Assembly: GCA_029624735.1 (NCBI GenBank)
Contig: JARSSM010000024.1
Location: 1-64,000 of the forward strand
DNA from: Defluviicoccus sp.
GTDB taxonomy: Bacteria > Pseudomonadota > Alphaproteobacteria > Rhodospirillales > Defluviicoccaceae
Direction: 5' to 3'
Length of the DNA stretch: 64,000 nt
The position numbers were made by a program, and so were the translations under genes. The number at the start of each line of letters is the position of its first letter. Position 1 is the first letter of the stretch. This document shows positions 9,261 through 17,868 of this stretch, one piece after another. The notes under the pieces are model-generated. The model had not been told where the DNA came from and searched no databases. It was given only the letters and a program-made list of their open reading frames with translations.

Positions 9261-10757
9261 ATGATGCTGAAGCGACGCTTGACCGCCGGTGCGATTTGGT
9301 CGTTCGTAGAAGCCTGGACTTACCGGCTTTGCCATCTTGCCGTGTTTGTCCTCCTTGCCCGACTCCTGGCCCCTGCTGATTTTGGCCTCGCCAGCCTCGC
9401 AATGGTGGCCGTTATGTTGGCCCAGTCGCTCTTCGTTTCCGGCGGCTGCAGCGAGTTCCTGATCCAGAAACGCGACATCCAGCCGGTCGATATCGGGACT
9501 GTCTTCTGGCTTCAGGTATCGATTGCAGGCGTTGCTATGCTCTTGTGCATAGCGCTCGCCCCAATCGTCGGCCCGGCTCTCGGCTACCCCGATTTGGTTC
9601 CGCTGATCTTGTGGTTCGCGGCGTTGTTGCCGCTGAGTGCGCTGGCCGCTGTCCCCGATGCTCTCTTACGCCGTTCCTTTGCGTTCCGGACTCTGGCCTT
9701 GCGGTCGACCCTTGCTGTCGTCGTTGGCGGCGCCTGCGGTATCGGCTTTGCGCTGAGCGGGTTTGGTGTCTGGTCGCTGGTTGCTTTTCATCTGACGCAT
9801 AAGGTTGTCGAGGTCGCGGTCTTGTGGTGCTCGCAGCCGCTCCTCCCTCTGCGGCACACCAGTTCCGCAGTGCTTCGGGAGGCTGTCGGCTTTGGCGCCT
9901 ATTCCTCGGCATCGCGACTCCTCCAGTCGATCGAGCAGCTGATCGTCCGCGCCACCGCCAGTGTAATTGCGGGAGTGAGTGCGGTGGGCTACCTGCACTT
10001 GGGTCGAAGCACGCTCGACGAAATTACCCACCTCCTGATTAACCCTTTCAGCCGGGTAGCGATGCCGGCCTTCGCGGCAATTAAGGCCGACCCCCAACGG
10101 CTTCAGACGGTGCTGCGGCTGACGACGGAAGCCTCCGCCCTGATTGCATTTCCATGCTTTCTGGGCCTTTCAGTGACGGCATCCGAGTGGGTTCCGGTGG
10201 TGTTCGGTCACCACTGGACGAATGCGGTTGGGGTTGTCCAGATCCTTTCCCTCGCCGGCCTCACCTACCCCATCGGCAATCTTGACGTGGCTCTGTTGCG
10301 GGGGCTCGGCCGCGTGCGGCTGGAAGCAAAACTCAGCTTTGCCGCCACACTCCTGCTGGTTGCTCTCATGCTCCCGCTTGCCCCTTTCGGTGCCGAGGGT
10401 ATTGCCTGGGCCGTTCTGATCCGAAATCTTTTCGTTGCTCCTGTCCGCTTCGCTGTCGTTGCCCGTTACGCCGCCATGGACCGGCGCGGCGAGGTGATCG
10501 CTGCGGCGCGGCTGTTCCTCCTCGCCGTCGTCATGGCGGCGGTTGTCGTCGCTTGGCAGCGCATCGCAGCTCCCGACTTGACGGACCCAGTGCGCCTCGC
10601 GGCCACGGTTGGTGTTGGCGTTGCGACATACACAACCCTGCTCGCGATTTTTGCACGACGACCGCTGACGCAGCTGTGGCGGATCGTCCGCTCTCGTCAG
10701 TCAGGCGAGGTAACGGAGCCTGCACCGGCCGTGCCGCCGGTCGCCTCCGACCGCTAA
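9261..10757 (+). CDS. Wzx-like flippase (MOP superfamily)
   Basis: A 498-residue polytopic membrane protein of the lipopolysaccharide/polysaccharide flippase family. Hydrophobic segments run almost without break. The N-terminal AGAIWSFVEAWTYRLCHLAV and LLAPADFGLASLA, and the C-terminal block around GLTYPIGNLDVALLRGLGRV, are typical. It should move a lipid-linked glycan across the inner membrane. ATG 9261 or 9264 is chosen; the frame is open to 9078 but that part is not membrane-like. It is divergent from the PqqD-like operon and is followed by an epimerase gene after 32 bases. Confidence 0.86.
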   Translation: MMLKRRLTAGAIWSFVEAWTYRLCHLAVFVLLARLLAPADFGLASLAMVAVMLAQSLFVSGGCSEFLIQKRDIQPVDIGTVFWLQVSIAGVAMLLCIALAPIVGPALGYPDLVPLILWFAALLPLSALAAVPDALLRRSFAFRTLALRSTLAVVVGGACGIGFALSGFGVWSLVAFHLTHKVVEVAVLWCSQPLLPLRHTSSAVLREAVGFGAYSSASRLLQSIEQLIVRATASVIAGVSAVGYLHLGRSTLDEITHLLINPFSRVAMPAFAAIKADPQRLQTVLRLTTEASALIAFPCFLGLSVTASEWVPVVFGHHWTNAVGVVQILSLAGLTYPIGNLDVALLRGLGRVRLEAKLSFAATLLLVALMLPLAPFGAEGIAWAVLIRNLFVAPVRFAVVARYAAMDRRGEVIAAARLFLLAVVMAAVVVAWQRIAAPDLTDPVRLAATVGVGVATYTTLLAIFARRPLTQLWRIVRSRQSGEVTEPAPAVPPVASDR

Positions 10758-10789
10758 GTGACACGTGGCTAGAGGGAAGCCCTTTCAGC

Positions 10790-12145
10790 ATGCGCGATTT
10801 CTCGACCAACTTGGCACTGCTCGGTGCGGCCGTTCGTCGTCGCCAGGAGCGATGGTTCTACCGCCACACCATGCAGCTGCCAGAGTCCGCGGCGACCGAG
10901 GTGGCGCTGCCGATCGCAACGCCGGCGGCAGCCCTTGCTGCCATTGAGCGAATTCTCGCCCGTGCGTTCATTCCTTTCTGGACAACCAAGTGCGTCCCTG
11001 ACGCTGAGGAAGGCTACCGCCTCAACCACGACATCATCGGCCGGTGGATGGGGCGTCGCCCACAACGAACGGTTGCGCAGGCTCGAACCCTCTGGTTCTT
11101 CGCGATGATGGCCTCGTCCAGCGATGAGCCCGCGCGCGATCGAGCGCTGGCTCGGCCGGGCGCCGACTTCCTCCTGCATCGGTTATGGGATCATCGTTAC
11201 GGCGGCTTTTTCTGGGAAGTGCGGCCGCGGAGTGGACTTCCCTCTGACAGCCGCAAACATCTCTTTGCCCACACATTTGCGCTGTTTGCCTTGGCCGAGT
11301 ACGCCCTCGCCAGTGGTGATGGCGAAGCTGCCCGCGCTGCCGATGCGACGTTCGAGGTCATGGAAACGCGGTTCCATGACCCGGTGGACGGCGGCTATCG
11401 CGAGGTCTTCCATGAGGACTGGCGCGAAATTGCCGACGACCAGCCAGGCCTGCTCGGTGTGGCGCCTGATACCAAACTGCGTAATACGCACATGCACGTG
11501 CTCGAAGCGCTCAGCGTATATTATTCTCTGCGCCCCGATGCATTGGTACGGCAACGGCTTCTGGAACTCTTCCAGATTTTGGCAGCGGTTGCCATTCGGC
11601 CAGGCTTTCCGACGGGTTCTGAAGAGCATCGGCGCAACTGGCAGCCGCTTTACGATGACCAATCGGCGGTTTCGTCGTATGGCCATGACCTGGAATACAT
11701 CCACGTCGCGCTGCAGGCGGCCGATGCGCTTGGCGACGGCCAGGCTCCGCCGCTAGAGCTTTTTGCCGGGCTGTTCGACCACGCCCTCAGCTACGGTTAC
11801 GATCACGAGCGGGGCGGGTTCTTTGCCACCGGCAGGCCCGGCACCCCCGCCTCGGACTGTTCAAAGATTTGGTGGGTTCAGGCGGAAACGCTTCTTGCTG
11901 CATTGGTGATGTTCCGTCGAACTGGCGAGCCCCGTTACTGGCACTTATTCTGCCGAACGCTCGAATGGATTGTCTGCTGGCAAACCGACTGGGCGCATGG
12001 CGACTGGCATACCACGATCGCGCCTGATGGTGTCATCAGTGGTGCCAAGGCCAGTGTCTGGAAGGAGCCGTACCACCACGGGCGGGCGATGATGAGCTCC
12101 CGGCACTTGCTACGGGACATGCTCAGAAACGCGGGCGCAACGTAA
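10790..12145 (+). CDS. AGE-family sugar 2-epimerase/isomerase
   Basis: A 451-residue (alpha/alpha)6-barrel protein of the N-acylglucosamine 2-epimerase superfamily. Typical stretches are RNTHMHVLEAL, YGHDLEYIHVAL and a late GDWHTTIAPDG, which carry the histidines expected at the catalytic centre. KIWWVQAETL is another family hallmark. Relatives interconvert N-acetylglucosamine/N-acetylmannosamine, cellobiose, mannose/fructose or sulfosugars. ATG 10790 follows AGAGGGAAGC. The frame is open upstream into the flippase gene, but family alignment supports this start. It probably supplies a sugar for the glycan made by the neighbouring genes. Confidence 0.83.
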   Translation: MRDFSTNLALLGAAVRRRQERWFYRHTMQLPESAATEVALPIATPAAALAAIERILARAFIPFWTTKCVPDAEEGYRLNHDIIGRWMGRRPQRTVAQARTLWFFAMMASSSDEPARDRALARPGADFLLHRLWDHRYGGFFWEVRPRSGLPSDSRKHLFAHTFALFALAEYALASGDGEAARAADATFEVMETRFHDPVDGGYREVFHEDWREIADDQPGLLGVAPDTKLRNTHMHVLEALSVYYSLRPDALVRQRLLELFQILAAVAIRPGFPTGSEEHRRNWQPLYDDQSAVSSYGHDLEYIHVALQAADALGDGQAPPLELFAGLFDHALSYGYDHERGGFFATGRPGTPASDCSKIWWVQAETLLAALVMFRRTGEPRYWHLFCRTLEWIVCWQTDWAHGDWHTTIAPDGVISGAKASVWKEPYHHGRAMMSSRHLLRDMLRNAGAT

Positions 12146-12156
12146 GGGTGACCCTT

Positions 12157-13023
12157 ATGGCAAGTGCGATCTCTCCCAACTGCTTGCTCTCGGGTCAGAG
12201 CGCGCTGGTGACCGGTGCCGGCGCGGGCATCGGTCGCGCGATCGCCCAGGCTATGGCCGCAGCCGGTGCCCGCGTGGTTGTCAATGACCTTCCAGCCAAG
12301 CGGAGGGCAGCCGAGGCGACGGCCGCCACGATCGAAGCCGCCGGTGGGAAGGTCAGCGTGATCTGCGCTGACGTGTCCAACGAAGCGGACGTGGTCACGA
12401 TGCTGGAAACAGCGAGCCCCCTGGACATTCTGGTCAACAACGCCGGGACCGAAGCGCTCGGACCTGTGGAAACGCTGTCGCTGGCGACCTGGCAGGCAAC
12501 CATCGATGTGAACCTTACCGGGGCGTTCCTGTGCAGTCGGGAGGCGGTGCGCCTCTTCAAACGCCAGGGCTGCGAGCGGGCGGCCTCCGCAAGCTGCGGA
12601 AAGATCCTGTTCGTCAGCTCGATTCACGAGGCTTTTGCGCGCCCGAATACCGCCGCCTATGCCGCCGCCAAGGCCGGCACAATGATGCTGATGCGTACGC
12701 TGGCTCTCGAAGCCGGCCCCTTCGGCATCCGGGTCAACTGCGTCTGCCCTGGTGCTACCAACACCGATCGGTTGGCTGCAGTCATGGCAGACCCGGATGC
12801 GGCCGCCGCCTTGGCCCATTCGATCCCGCTACAGAGGATTGCTGAACCGGAAGACATCGCGCGCGCGGCCGTGTGGCTTGCCTCCGACCAAGCGGAGTAC
12901 ATCCATGGCGCCAGCCTCTTCATTGATGGGGGCATGAGCCTGCAGATGAACGCACGTCGGTTTCCAAGCGGATTTCGACACCGGGTTGCCGCCGCGGTCC
13001 GCCGCCGCCTCAGCTTGCGCTGA
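12157..13023 (+). CDS. short-chain dehydrogenase/reductase
   Basis: A 288-residue classical SDR. TGAGAGIG binds NAD(P), NNAG follows at about 87, and the catalytic residues are Ser (VSSIHEAF) with YAAAK. The C-terminal IDGGMSLQ matches glucose-1-dehydrogenase-like or 3-oxoacyl-ACP-reductase-like members. I prefer ATG 12157, 8 bases after AAGGG; a GTG at 12148 is also possible. It lies 11 bases after the epimerase stop in the same operon and probably oxidises or reduces a sugar intermediate. A basic C-terminal extension (residues 268-288) is unusual for SDRs. Confidence 0.85.
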   Translation: MASAISPNCLLSGQSALVTGAGAGIGRAIAQAMAAAGARVVVNDLPAKRRAAEATAATIEAAGGKVSVICADVSNEADVVTMLETASPLDILVNNAGTEALGPVETLSLATWQATIDVNLTGAFLCSREAVRLFKRQGCERAASASCGKILFVSSIHEAFARPNTAAYAAAKAGTMMLMRTLALEAGPFGIRVNCVCPGATNTDRLAAVMADPDAAAALAHSIPLQRIAEPEDIARAAVWLASDQAEYIHGASLFIDGGMSLQMNARRFPSGFRHRVAAAVRRRLSLR

Positions 13024-13113
13024 CAAATGAACGACCGGCACAGCGCTCGGCTTGGCGTCGCGCCCGAACGCGTCTGAAGGCTGCTCTAACCGTCGTCACC
13101 GCCGCCGCGTCGG

Positions 13114-13872
13114 CTACCCCTTCTCTCCCCCCTTCTTCATCAAGCCGCTGATGAGGTCGATGGGCAGCGGTAGGACGAGGAGCGAGTTGCGCTCGGCGCT
13201 CATCCCCTGCAGCGTGGTGAGGAAGCGCAGCTGTATCGCCTGCGGCTGGGTCGACAGGATCTCCGCCGCTTCCATGAACCGCTGCGCCGCCTGCAGTTCG
13301 CCTTCGGCATCGATCACCTTGGCCCGCCGACCGCGCTCGGCCTCGGCCTGCTTGGCGATCGCGCGGACCATGCTCTCGTCGAGGTCGATGTGCTTGAGTT
13401 CGACGTTGGACACCTTGATACCCCAGGCCGCCGTCTGCTCGTCGAGAATGCGCTGGATATCGGCATTGAGCTTCTCGCGCTCGGCCAGCATTTCGTCCAG
13501 TTCATGCTGGCCGAGGACCGAGCGCAGCGTCGTCTGCGCCAGCTGGCTGGTGGCGCTGCTGTAATCCTCGACCTGGATGACCGATTTCTCCGGATCGATC
13601 ACCCGGTAATAGATCACGGCGTTGACCTTCACCGAAACGTTGTCGCGGGAGATGACATCTTGCTGCGGCACATCGAGGACGCGGGTGCGCAGGTCGACCT
13701 TCACCATCTGCTGCACGATCGGGATGACCAGGATCAGGCCCGGCCCCTTGACCTTCCAGAACCGGCCCAAGAGGAAGATGATGCCGCGCTCGTACTCGCG
13801 CAGCACCCGGAGCGATGCGACCAAAATGATGATGATGAAGACGGTGATCGGGATCAAAAGCTCGAAAGGCAT
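13114..13872 (-). CDS. slipin (stomatin/SPFH protein)
   Basis: A 252-residue band-7 protein. Residues 4-22 form one N-terminal membrane helix, followed by the SPFH domain beginning [20 protein letters not shown] and a charged coiled stretch rich in Glu and Ala ([19 protein letters not shown]). It likely forms oligomeric membrane scaffolds. The NfeD-type protease lies 21 bases upstream in the same direction. This pairing is one of the most conserved in bacteria, and the protease is thought to act on or with the slipin. Confidence 0.93.
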   Translation of the reverse strand: MPFELLIPITVFIIIILVASLRVLREYERGIIFLLGRFWKVKGPGLILVIPIVQQMVKVDLRTRVLDVPQQDVISRDNVSVKVNAVIYYRVIDPEKSVIQVEDYSSATSQLAQTTLRSVLGQHELDEMLAEREKLNADIQRILDEQTAAWGIKVSNVELKHIDLDESMVRAIAKQAEAERGRRAKVIDAEGELQAAQRFMEAAEILSTQPQAIQLRFLTTLQGMSAERNSLLVLPLPIDLISGLMKKGGEKG

Positions 13873-13893
13873 GGCTGCGCTGCCCTCACCTGT

Positions 13894-15300
13894 TCATGAC
13901 GACGGACTTACCGCTTCGACCGCCAGCGTCAAGCCGTCAACGCCGGTGACGCGAACGTGCATACCGGGGGCCAGTGCGCTCGGCCCGCGGGCGCGCCAGC
14001 GTTCACCGGCAAGCTGCACCCAGCCCTCGCCGTCGGACCAGTCGAGAACGCGGGCCGTCTGGCCCATGAGCTGCTCGCGACCGGTCACGACAGGCCGCGC
14101 GCGGGCCCGCATCACCAGCGTGCTGAGAAGGCCGAAGGTGAGCGCGAAAGCGACCGCGCTGCCGCCGATCAGCTGCCAGGCGACGCCAAAACCGGGCGCG
14201 TCATCTTCGATCAGAAGGATGGCGCCGATGACGAAGGCGGTGATTCCGCCTAAGCCCAGGACGCCGAAGCTGGGCACGAATGCCTCCGCCACCAGGAGCG
14301 CGATGCCGAGCAAGATCAGACTGACGCCGCCCCAGCTCACCGGCAGGATGTGAAAGGCGTAGAGCGCCAGGACGAGACAGATCGCACCGATGACGCCGGG
14401 ACCGACCAACCCGGGGCTGTAGAACTCGAACAATACGCCATAGACGCCGACCAGGAGCAAGATCGCGGCAACGTTCGGGTTGGTTATGATGCCAAGGAAG
14501 CGGGCGCGCCAGTCGGGCTCGATTGCCGTAAGCGTCACTCTGCCTGTCTCGATCCGGCGCGGCTGCCCAGCCACCGTCACCGTGCGGCCGTCAAGCGCGC
14601 GCAAGAGAGCGTCCGTATCCTCGGCGATCAGATCGACGACGCCAATTGCGAGCGCGTCGTTGGCGCTCAGGCTGGCGGCCTCGATGACCGCCTTCTCCGC
14701 CCAAGCGACGTCGCGGCCGCGCAGTTGTGCCAGCGAGCGAATGTAGGCTGCGGCGTCGCTTGCGGCTTTGTCCCGCACGTCGGGGAGCGGCGGCCCGTCA
14801 CGCGGCGAAGGCGCCTCGCGTTCCGGTGGCTTGGGCGAAGGCTGGCCTTCGGGGCCGCCAATGGCGACCGGTGTTGCCGCGCCCAAGTTGGTGCCGGGCG
14901 CCATCGCCGCGACGTGGCAGGCGTAAAGGATGAAGGTGCCGGCGCTCGCCGCGTGGGCGCCGCGCGGGGCGACGAAACCCGCCACCGGCAGCGGTGCCGC
15001 CAGGATTGCCTTAACGATCTCGCGCATCGAGGTGTCGAGCCCGCCTGGCGTGTCGAGACGGAGGATGACGAGCGCGGCACCGTCCGCCGCGGCTTGACCC
15101 AACCCGCGTTCGACATAATCGCTGGTGGCAGGTCCGATCGGCCCGGCGATGGTGAGCTGGACGACCGCGGCCCGACTGGGCTCGGTGGCTGGCGCTTGCC
15201 CCGCCCAGCTGGCGAGAGCGGTCAGGAGGAGGAGGGCAACTCCCCGCAGAGCAGCGAGGCTGCCGGCGACGAGCCCCTTCCTTGCATTGCGCGTCTTCAT
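13894..15300 (-). CDS. long-form NfeD membrane serine protease
   Basis: A 468-residue protein in three parts. A signal sequence (1-35) is followed by a ClpP-class protease domain with the nucleophile Ser119 in ASAGTF and a likely Lys in the segment AEKAV. Next is a block of four or five membrane helices (about 270-400), and last a C-terminal NfeD OB-fold with GREQLMGQTARVLDW. A proline-rich linker lies at about 160-185. ATG 15300 has AGGAG nine bases before it. It is cotranscribed with the slipin gene and is inferred to act in membrane protein quality control. Confidence 0.9.
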   Translation of the reverse strand: MKTRNARKGLVAGSLAALRGVALLLLTALASWAGQAPATEPSRAAVVQLTIAGPIGPATSDYVERGLGQAAADGAALVILRLDTPGGLDTSMREIVKAILAAPLPVAGFVAPRGAHAASAGTFILYACHVAAMAPGTNLGAATPVAIGGPEGQPSPKPPEREAPSPRDGPPLPDVRDKAASDAAAYIRSLAQLRGRDVAWAEKAVIEAASLSANDALAIGVVDLIAEDTDALLRALDGRTVTVAGQPRRIETGRVTLTAIEPDWRARFLGIITNPNVAAILLLVGVYGVLFEFYSPGLVGPGVIGAICLVLALYAFHILPVSWGGVSLILLGIALLVAEAFVPSFGVLGLGGITAFVIGAILLIEDDAPGFGVAWQLIGGSAVAFALTFGLLSTLVMRARARPVVTGREQLMGQTARVLDWSDGEGWVQLAGERWRARGPSALAPGMHVRVTGVDGLTLAVEAVSPSS

Positions 15301-15310
15301 TGCGGCGCTC

Positions 15311-16222
15311 CTAATGGGACGCGCTCTCAACGCGCGCCGTGCCACTGAGGATTGCCGCCAAGCCCGCCCGATAGTCCGGATAGCGGAGCCTGACACCGAG
15401 ATCCCGCTTGATCCGGGTATTGTCGACGCGGCGGTTATCGACCCAGAAGCTCGCCGCCATCGCCGACATCTCCTTTGCCGCCTGCTCAAGTGAGATCAGG
15501 GGCGGCGACGGCACGCCCAGGAGCGCGCATGCGTAGGCGATGACGTCCGCGGGCGGGGCCGGATCGTCGTCACAGACGTTATAGATGCCGCCCCGCTCGG
15601 GTCGTGCCATTGAGGCGCGCAGGATCGTGGCCACGTCATCGACATGAATGCGCGAGCTGACGTGTCCCGGCTTGTCGATCCGCTTCGCATCGCCGGCGCG
15701 GATGCGGTCGAAGGCGCTGCGCCCCGGCCCGTAAATGCCGGCCAAGCGAAAGACTTGCACGGCAACAGGCTCGGGCCAGGGCCGATCGAGCCATGCGCGC
15801 TCCGCCTTCACCCTGCGGGTGCTGCGCTGGCTGGTCGGCGCGAGCGGTGCATGCTCGTCCACGAGCGCACCGCCGGTGTCGCCGTAGACGCCGGTGGTCG
15901 AGAGGTAGCCGACCCAGCGCAAGGCGGGTGCCTGCTCAATCGCCGTGCCGTGCATATCGAGTACCGGATCGCCCGCGGCATCGGGCGGTACCGAACTCAA
16001 GAGGTCGGTGACGTCGCTCAAGAGGGCATCGATGTCGGCGAGTGGCCGGGCGCGATCGAACAGGTGCGCCTCGATCCCAAGCGCGCGCAGCGTGGCCTGC
16101 GTCTCCTCGCTGCGGGTGGTGCCGGAGATGCGCCAGCCCTCATCGAGGAGGCGGCGGGCAAGCGTTTCGGCCGTATAGCCAAGGCCGAAGCAGAACAGGT
16201 GCGGTGCCAGACCGATTGACAT
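15311..16222 (-). CDS. NAD-dependent epimerase/dehydratase-like SDR (YeeZ type)
   Basis: A 303-residue extended SDR with a dinucleotide-binding start LFCFGLGYTAETLARRL and later STTGVYGDTGG and FRLAGIYGPGRS. The pattern resembles YeeZ-like proteins of unknown substrate, with GLGYTA in place of the usual GxxGxxG. ATG 16222 is taken as start; longer forms lack family similarity. It ends 10 bases before the NfeD start on the same strand, so the three genes may be cotranscribed. Confidence 0.82.
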   Translation of the reverse strand: MSIGLAPHLFCFGLGYTAETLARRLLDEGWRISGTTRSEETQATLRALGIEAHLFDRARPLADIDALLSDVTDLLSSVPPDAAGDPVLDMHGTAIEQAPALRWVGYLSTTGVYGDTGGALVDEHAPLAPTSQRSTRRVKAERAWLDRPWPEPVAVQVFRLAGIYGPGRSAFDRIRAGDAKRIDKPGHVSSRIHVDDVATILRASMARPERGGIYNVCDDDPAPPADVIAYACALLGVPSPPLISLEQAAKEMSAMAASFWVDNRRVDNTRIKRDLGVRLRYPDYRAGLAAILSGTARVESASH

Positions 16223-16282
16223 GCGAACGGGCTCGCGGAATGTTGCCGGCAACGACCGATCCCTACAGCATAGCGCCGGCGG

Positions 16283-17077
16283 ATGATGAGACAGAAACAA
16301 AAAGCGCTGGCGGCACTCCTCGCGGCCGGGCTATCCGCCGGCTGGTTCGCATCGTTGCCGGCAGCGACGGCGGCTGGAGACGATGCGGCTGCTGCATTGC
16401 AGGCGCGCTACCGCGCGTGCGCGCGGCTGGCGCTCAGCGATCCGCAGGCCGGGCTGCTCGAGGCCGAGGATTGGACCCGGGCCGGTGGCGGGATGCCGGC
16501 GCAGCACTGCCGGGCAACCGCGCTGTTCGGCGTCGGCCGCTATTCCGAGGCCGGCGAAGCGTTCGAGGCGACGGCGGCCAAGGCGCAAGATGAGTCATCC
16601 CGGGCGCGGCTGATGTCGCAGTCCGGGCGCGCGTGGCTGCAGGCCGGCGCAGCGGAGCGCGCGCTTGCGGCCTTCGATCGGGCGCTGCAGGCGACGCCGG
16701 GAGATGCCCAGCTCCTCGTCGACCGGGCCGAAGCGGAAGCCGCGCTCGGCCGTGACGCGGCCGCGATCGAGGATCTGTCGCTGGCGCTCATCATCGAGCC
16801 GGGGCTGACCGACGCGCTCGTGCTGCGTGCCAGCGCTGCCCGCCGGACCGGTCAGCGCGGCCAGGCAGCGGCGGACCTCGCAACCGTGCTGTCGCGCGAG
16901 CCGGCGAACGCCGATGCCCTCTTGGAGCGTGGCCTCTTGCATCTGGACGAGGGCGACGCGGCAGCAGCCCGGCGCGACTGGCTTGCGGTACTGGCGGCGG
17001 CACCAGGGTCGGCGGCGGCCGAAGCCGCTGCGCGCCATTTGACCGGCGCTTCTACGGACGGCGGCACCGCCCCCTGA
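16283..17077 (+). CDS. exported tetratricopeptide-repeat protein
   Basis: A 264-residue protein with an N-terminal signal sequence (basic start, hydrophobic 8-30, probable cleavage after ATAAG) and no lipobox cysteine. The rest is built of TPR-like helix pairs, for example AGAAERALAAFDRALQATPG, LGRDAAAIEDLSLALIIEPG and EGDAAAARRDWLAVLAAAPG. It should lie in the periplasm and bind other proteins; no specific partner can be named. It is divergent from the SDR gene, 60 bases away, and ends 25 bases from the convergent GST-like gene. Confidence 0.8.
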   Translation: MMRQKQKALAALLAAGLSAGWFASLPAATAAGDDAAAALQARYRACARLALSDPQAGLLEAEDWTRAGGGMPAQHCRATALFGVGRYSEAGEAFEATAAKAQDESSRARLMSQSGRAWLQAGAAERALAAFDRALQATPGDAQLLVDRAEAEAALGRDAAAIEDLSLALIIEPGLTDALVLRASAARRTGQRGQAAADLATVLSREPANADALLERGLLHLDEGDAAAARRDWLAVLAAAPGSAAAEAAARHLTGASTDGGTAP

Positions 17078-17102
17078 ACCCGCTTGCGCTCGCGCCTAAA
17101 AC

Positions 17103-17771
17103 TCAAAAGTCGAGATCGGCGTAGGTCGGCGCCGCCGGAATGCCCGGTATCTGGTCCTGCAACAGCGGCCGGAAGCTGGGCCGCGACTTGACCCGGGCGT
17201 ACCAGACCTTGGCCTCCTCGTGCGCGCTCCACGGCACGTCGCCTAAGTAGTCGACGCACGACAGGTGCGCCGCGGCGGCGAGATCGGCGAGCGTCAGGTG
17301 GTCACCGGCCAGCCAGTTGCGCCGCTCGCACAGGAAAGCGATGTACGCGAGGTGATAGCCGATGTTGGCGTGGCCGGCGCGGATGGCGAAACTGTCGGGC
17401 ACGCCGAACCGCGCCTGGCGTTTCATCAGCTTTTCGCCGACTAGGTTCTCGGTCACTTCCGCGTTGAACTTGCGATCGAACCAGGAGACCAGGCGGCGCA
17501 CCTCGGCGCGTTCCTTGGCGTCGCGGCCGTGCAGTGACGGCGTCGGCACCGTCTCCTCCAGGTACTCCGCGATCGCCCAACTATCGGCAAACACGGTCCC
17601 GTCCTCTTCCGCCAACACCGGCACGTCACCCGCCGGATTGATGGCAAGGAAGGCTTCGCGCCGTTCCCAGGTCTTTTCGAGGCGCAGTTCGAACTCGAGC
17701 TTCTTCTCGGCAAGCGCGAGCCGGATTTTGCGCGAGAATGGCGATAATGGCAGGTGGTAGAGAACCCTCAT
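17103..17771 (-). CDS. fzlA: GST-like protein, probable FtsZ-binding FzlA
   Basis: A 222-residue glutathione-S-transferase-fold protein. The thioredoxin-like half begins MRVLYHLPLSPFSRKIRLAL and contains INPAGDVPVLAEEDG. The helical half contains LTLADLAAAAHLS. The C-terminal tail (IPGIPAAPTYADLDF), with an acidic residue close to the end, resembles FzlA, the alphaproteobacterial cell-division factor that binds FtsZ through this tail. The canonical glutathione-binding residues are weak, as expected for FzlA. An ordinary GST enzyme remains possible. Confidence 0.7.
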   Translation of the reverse strand: MRVLYHLPLSPFSRKIRLALAEKKLEFELRLEKTWERREAFLAINPAGDVPVLAEEDGTVFADSWAIAEYLEETVPTPSLHGRDAKERAEVRRLVSWFDRKFNAEVTENLVGEKLMKRQARFGVPDSFAIRAGHANIGYHLAYIAFLCERRNWLAGDHLTLADLAAAAHLSCVDYLGDVPWSAHEEAKVWYARVKSRPSFRPLLQDQIPGIPAAPTYADLDF

Positions 17772-17868
17772 GCGCTGTGCCTACAGGAAAACGAAAGCGG
17801 ACGGAAGGGCGACAAGGCACGCGCGCCGGGCGGTCGGCTGATATCCGGCGTGCTGCCGCGCATTGCCA

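Noticed and set aside
9102..9335. Small minus-strand frame upstream of the PqqD-like gene as a precursor peptide
   Set aside because: Most of it is antisense to the flippase, it ends inside the predicted promoter of the operon, and it has no ribosome site or leader-like features.
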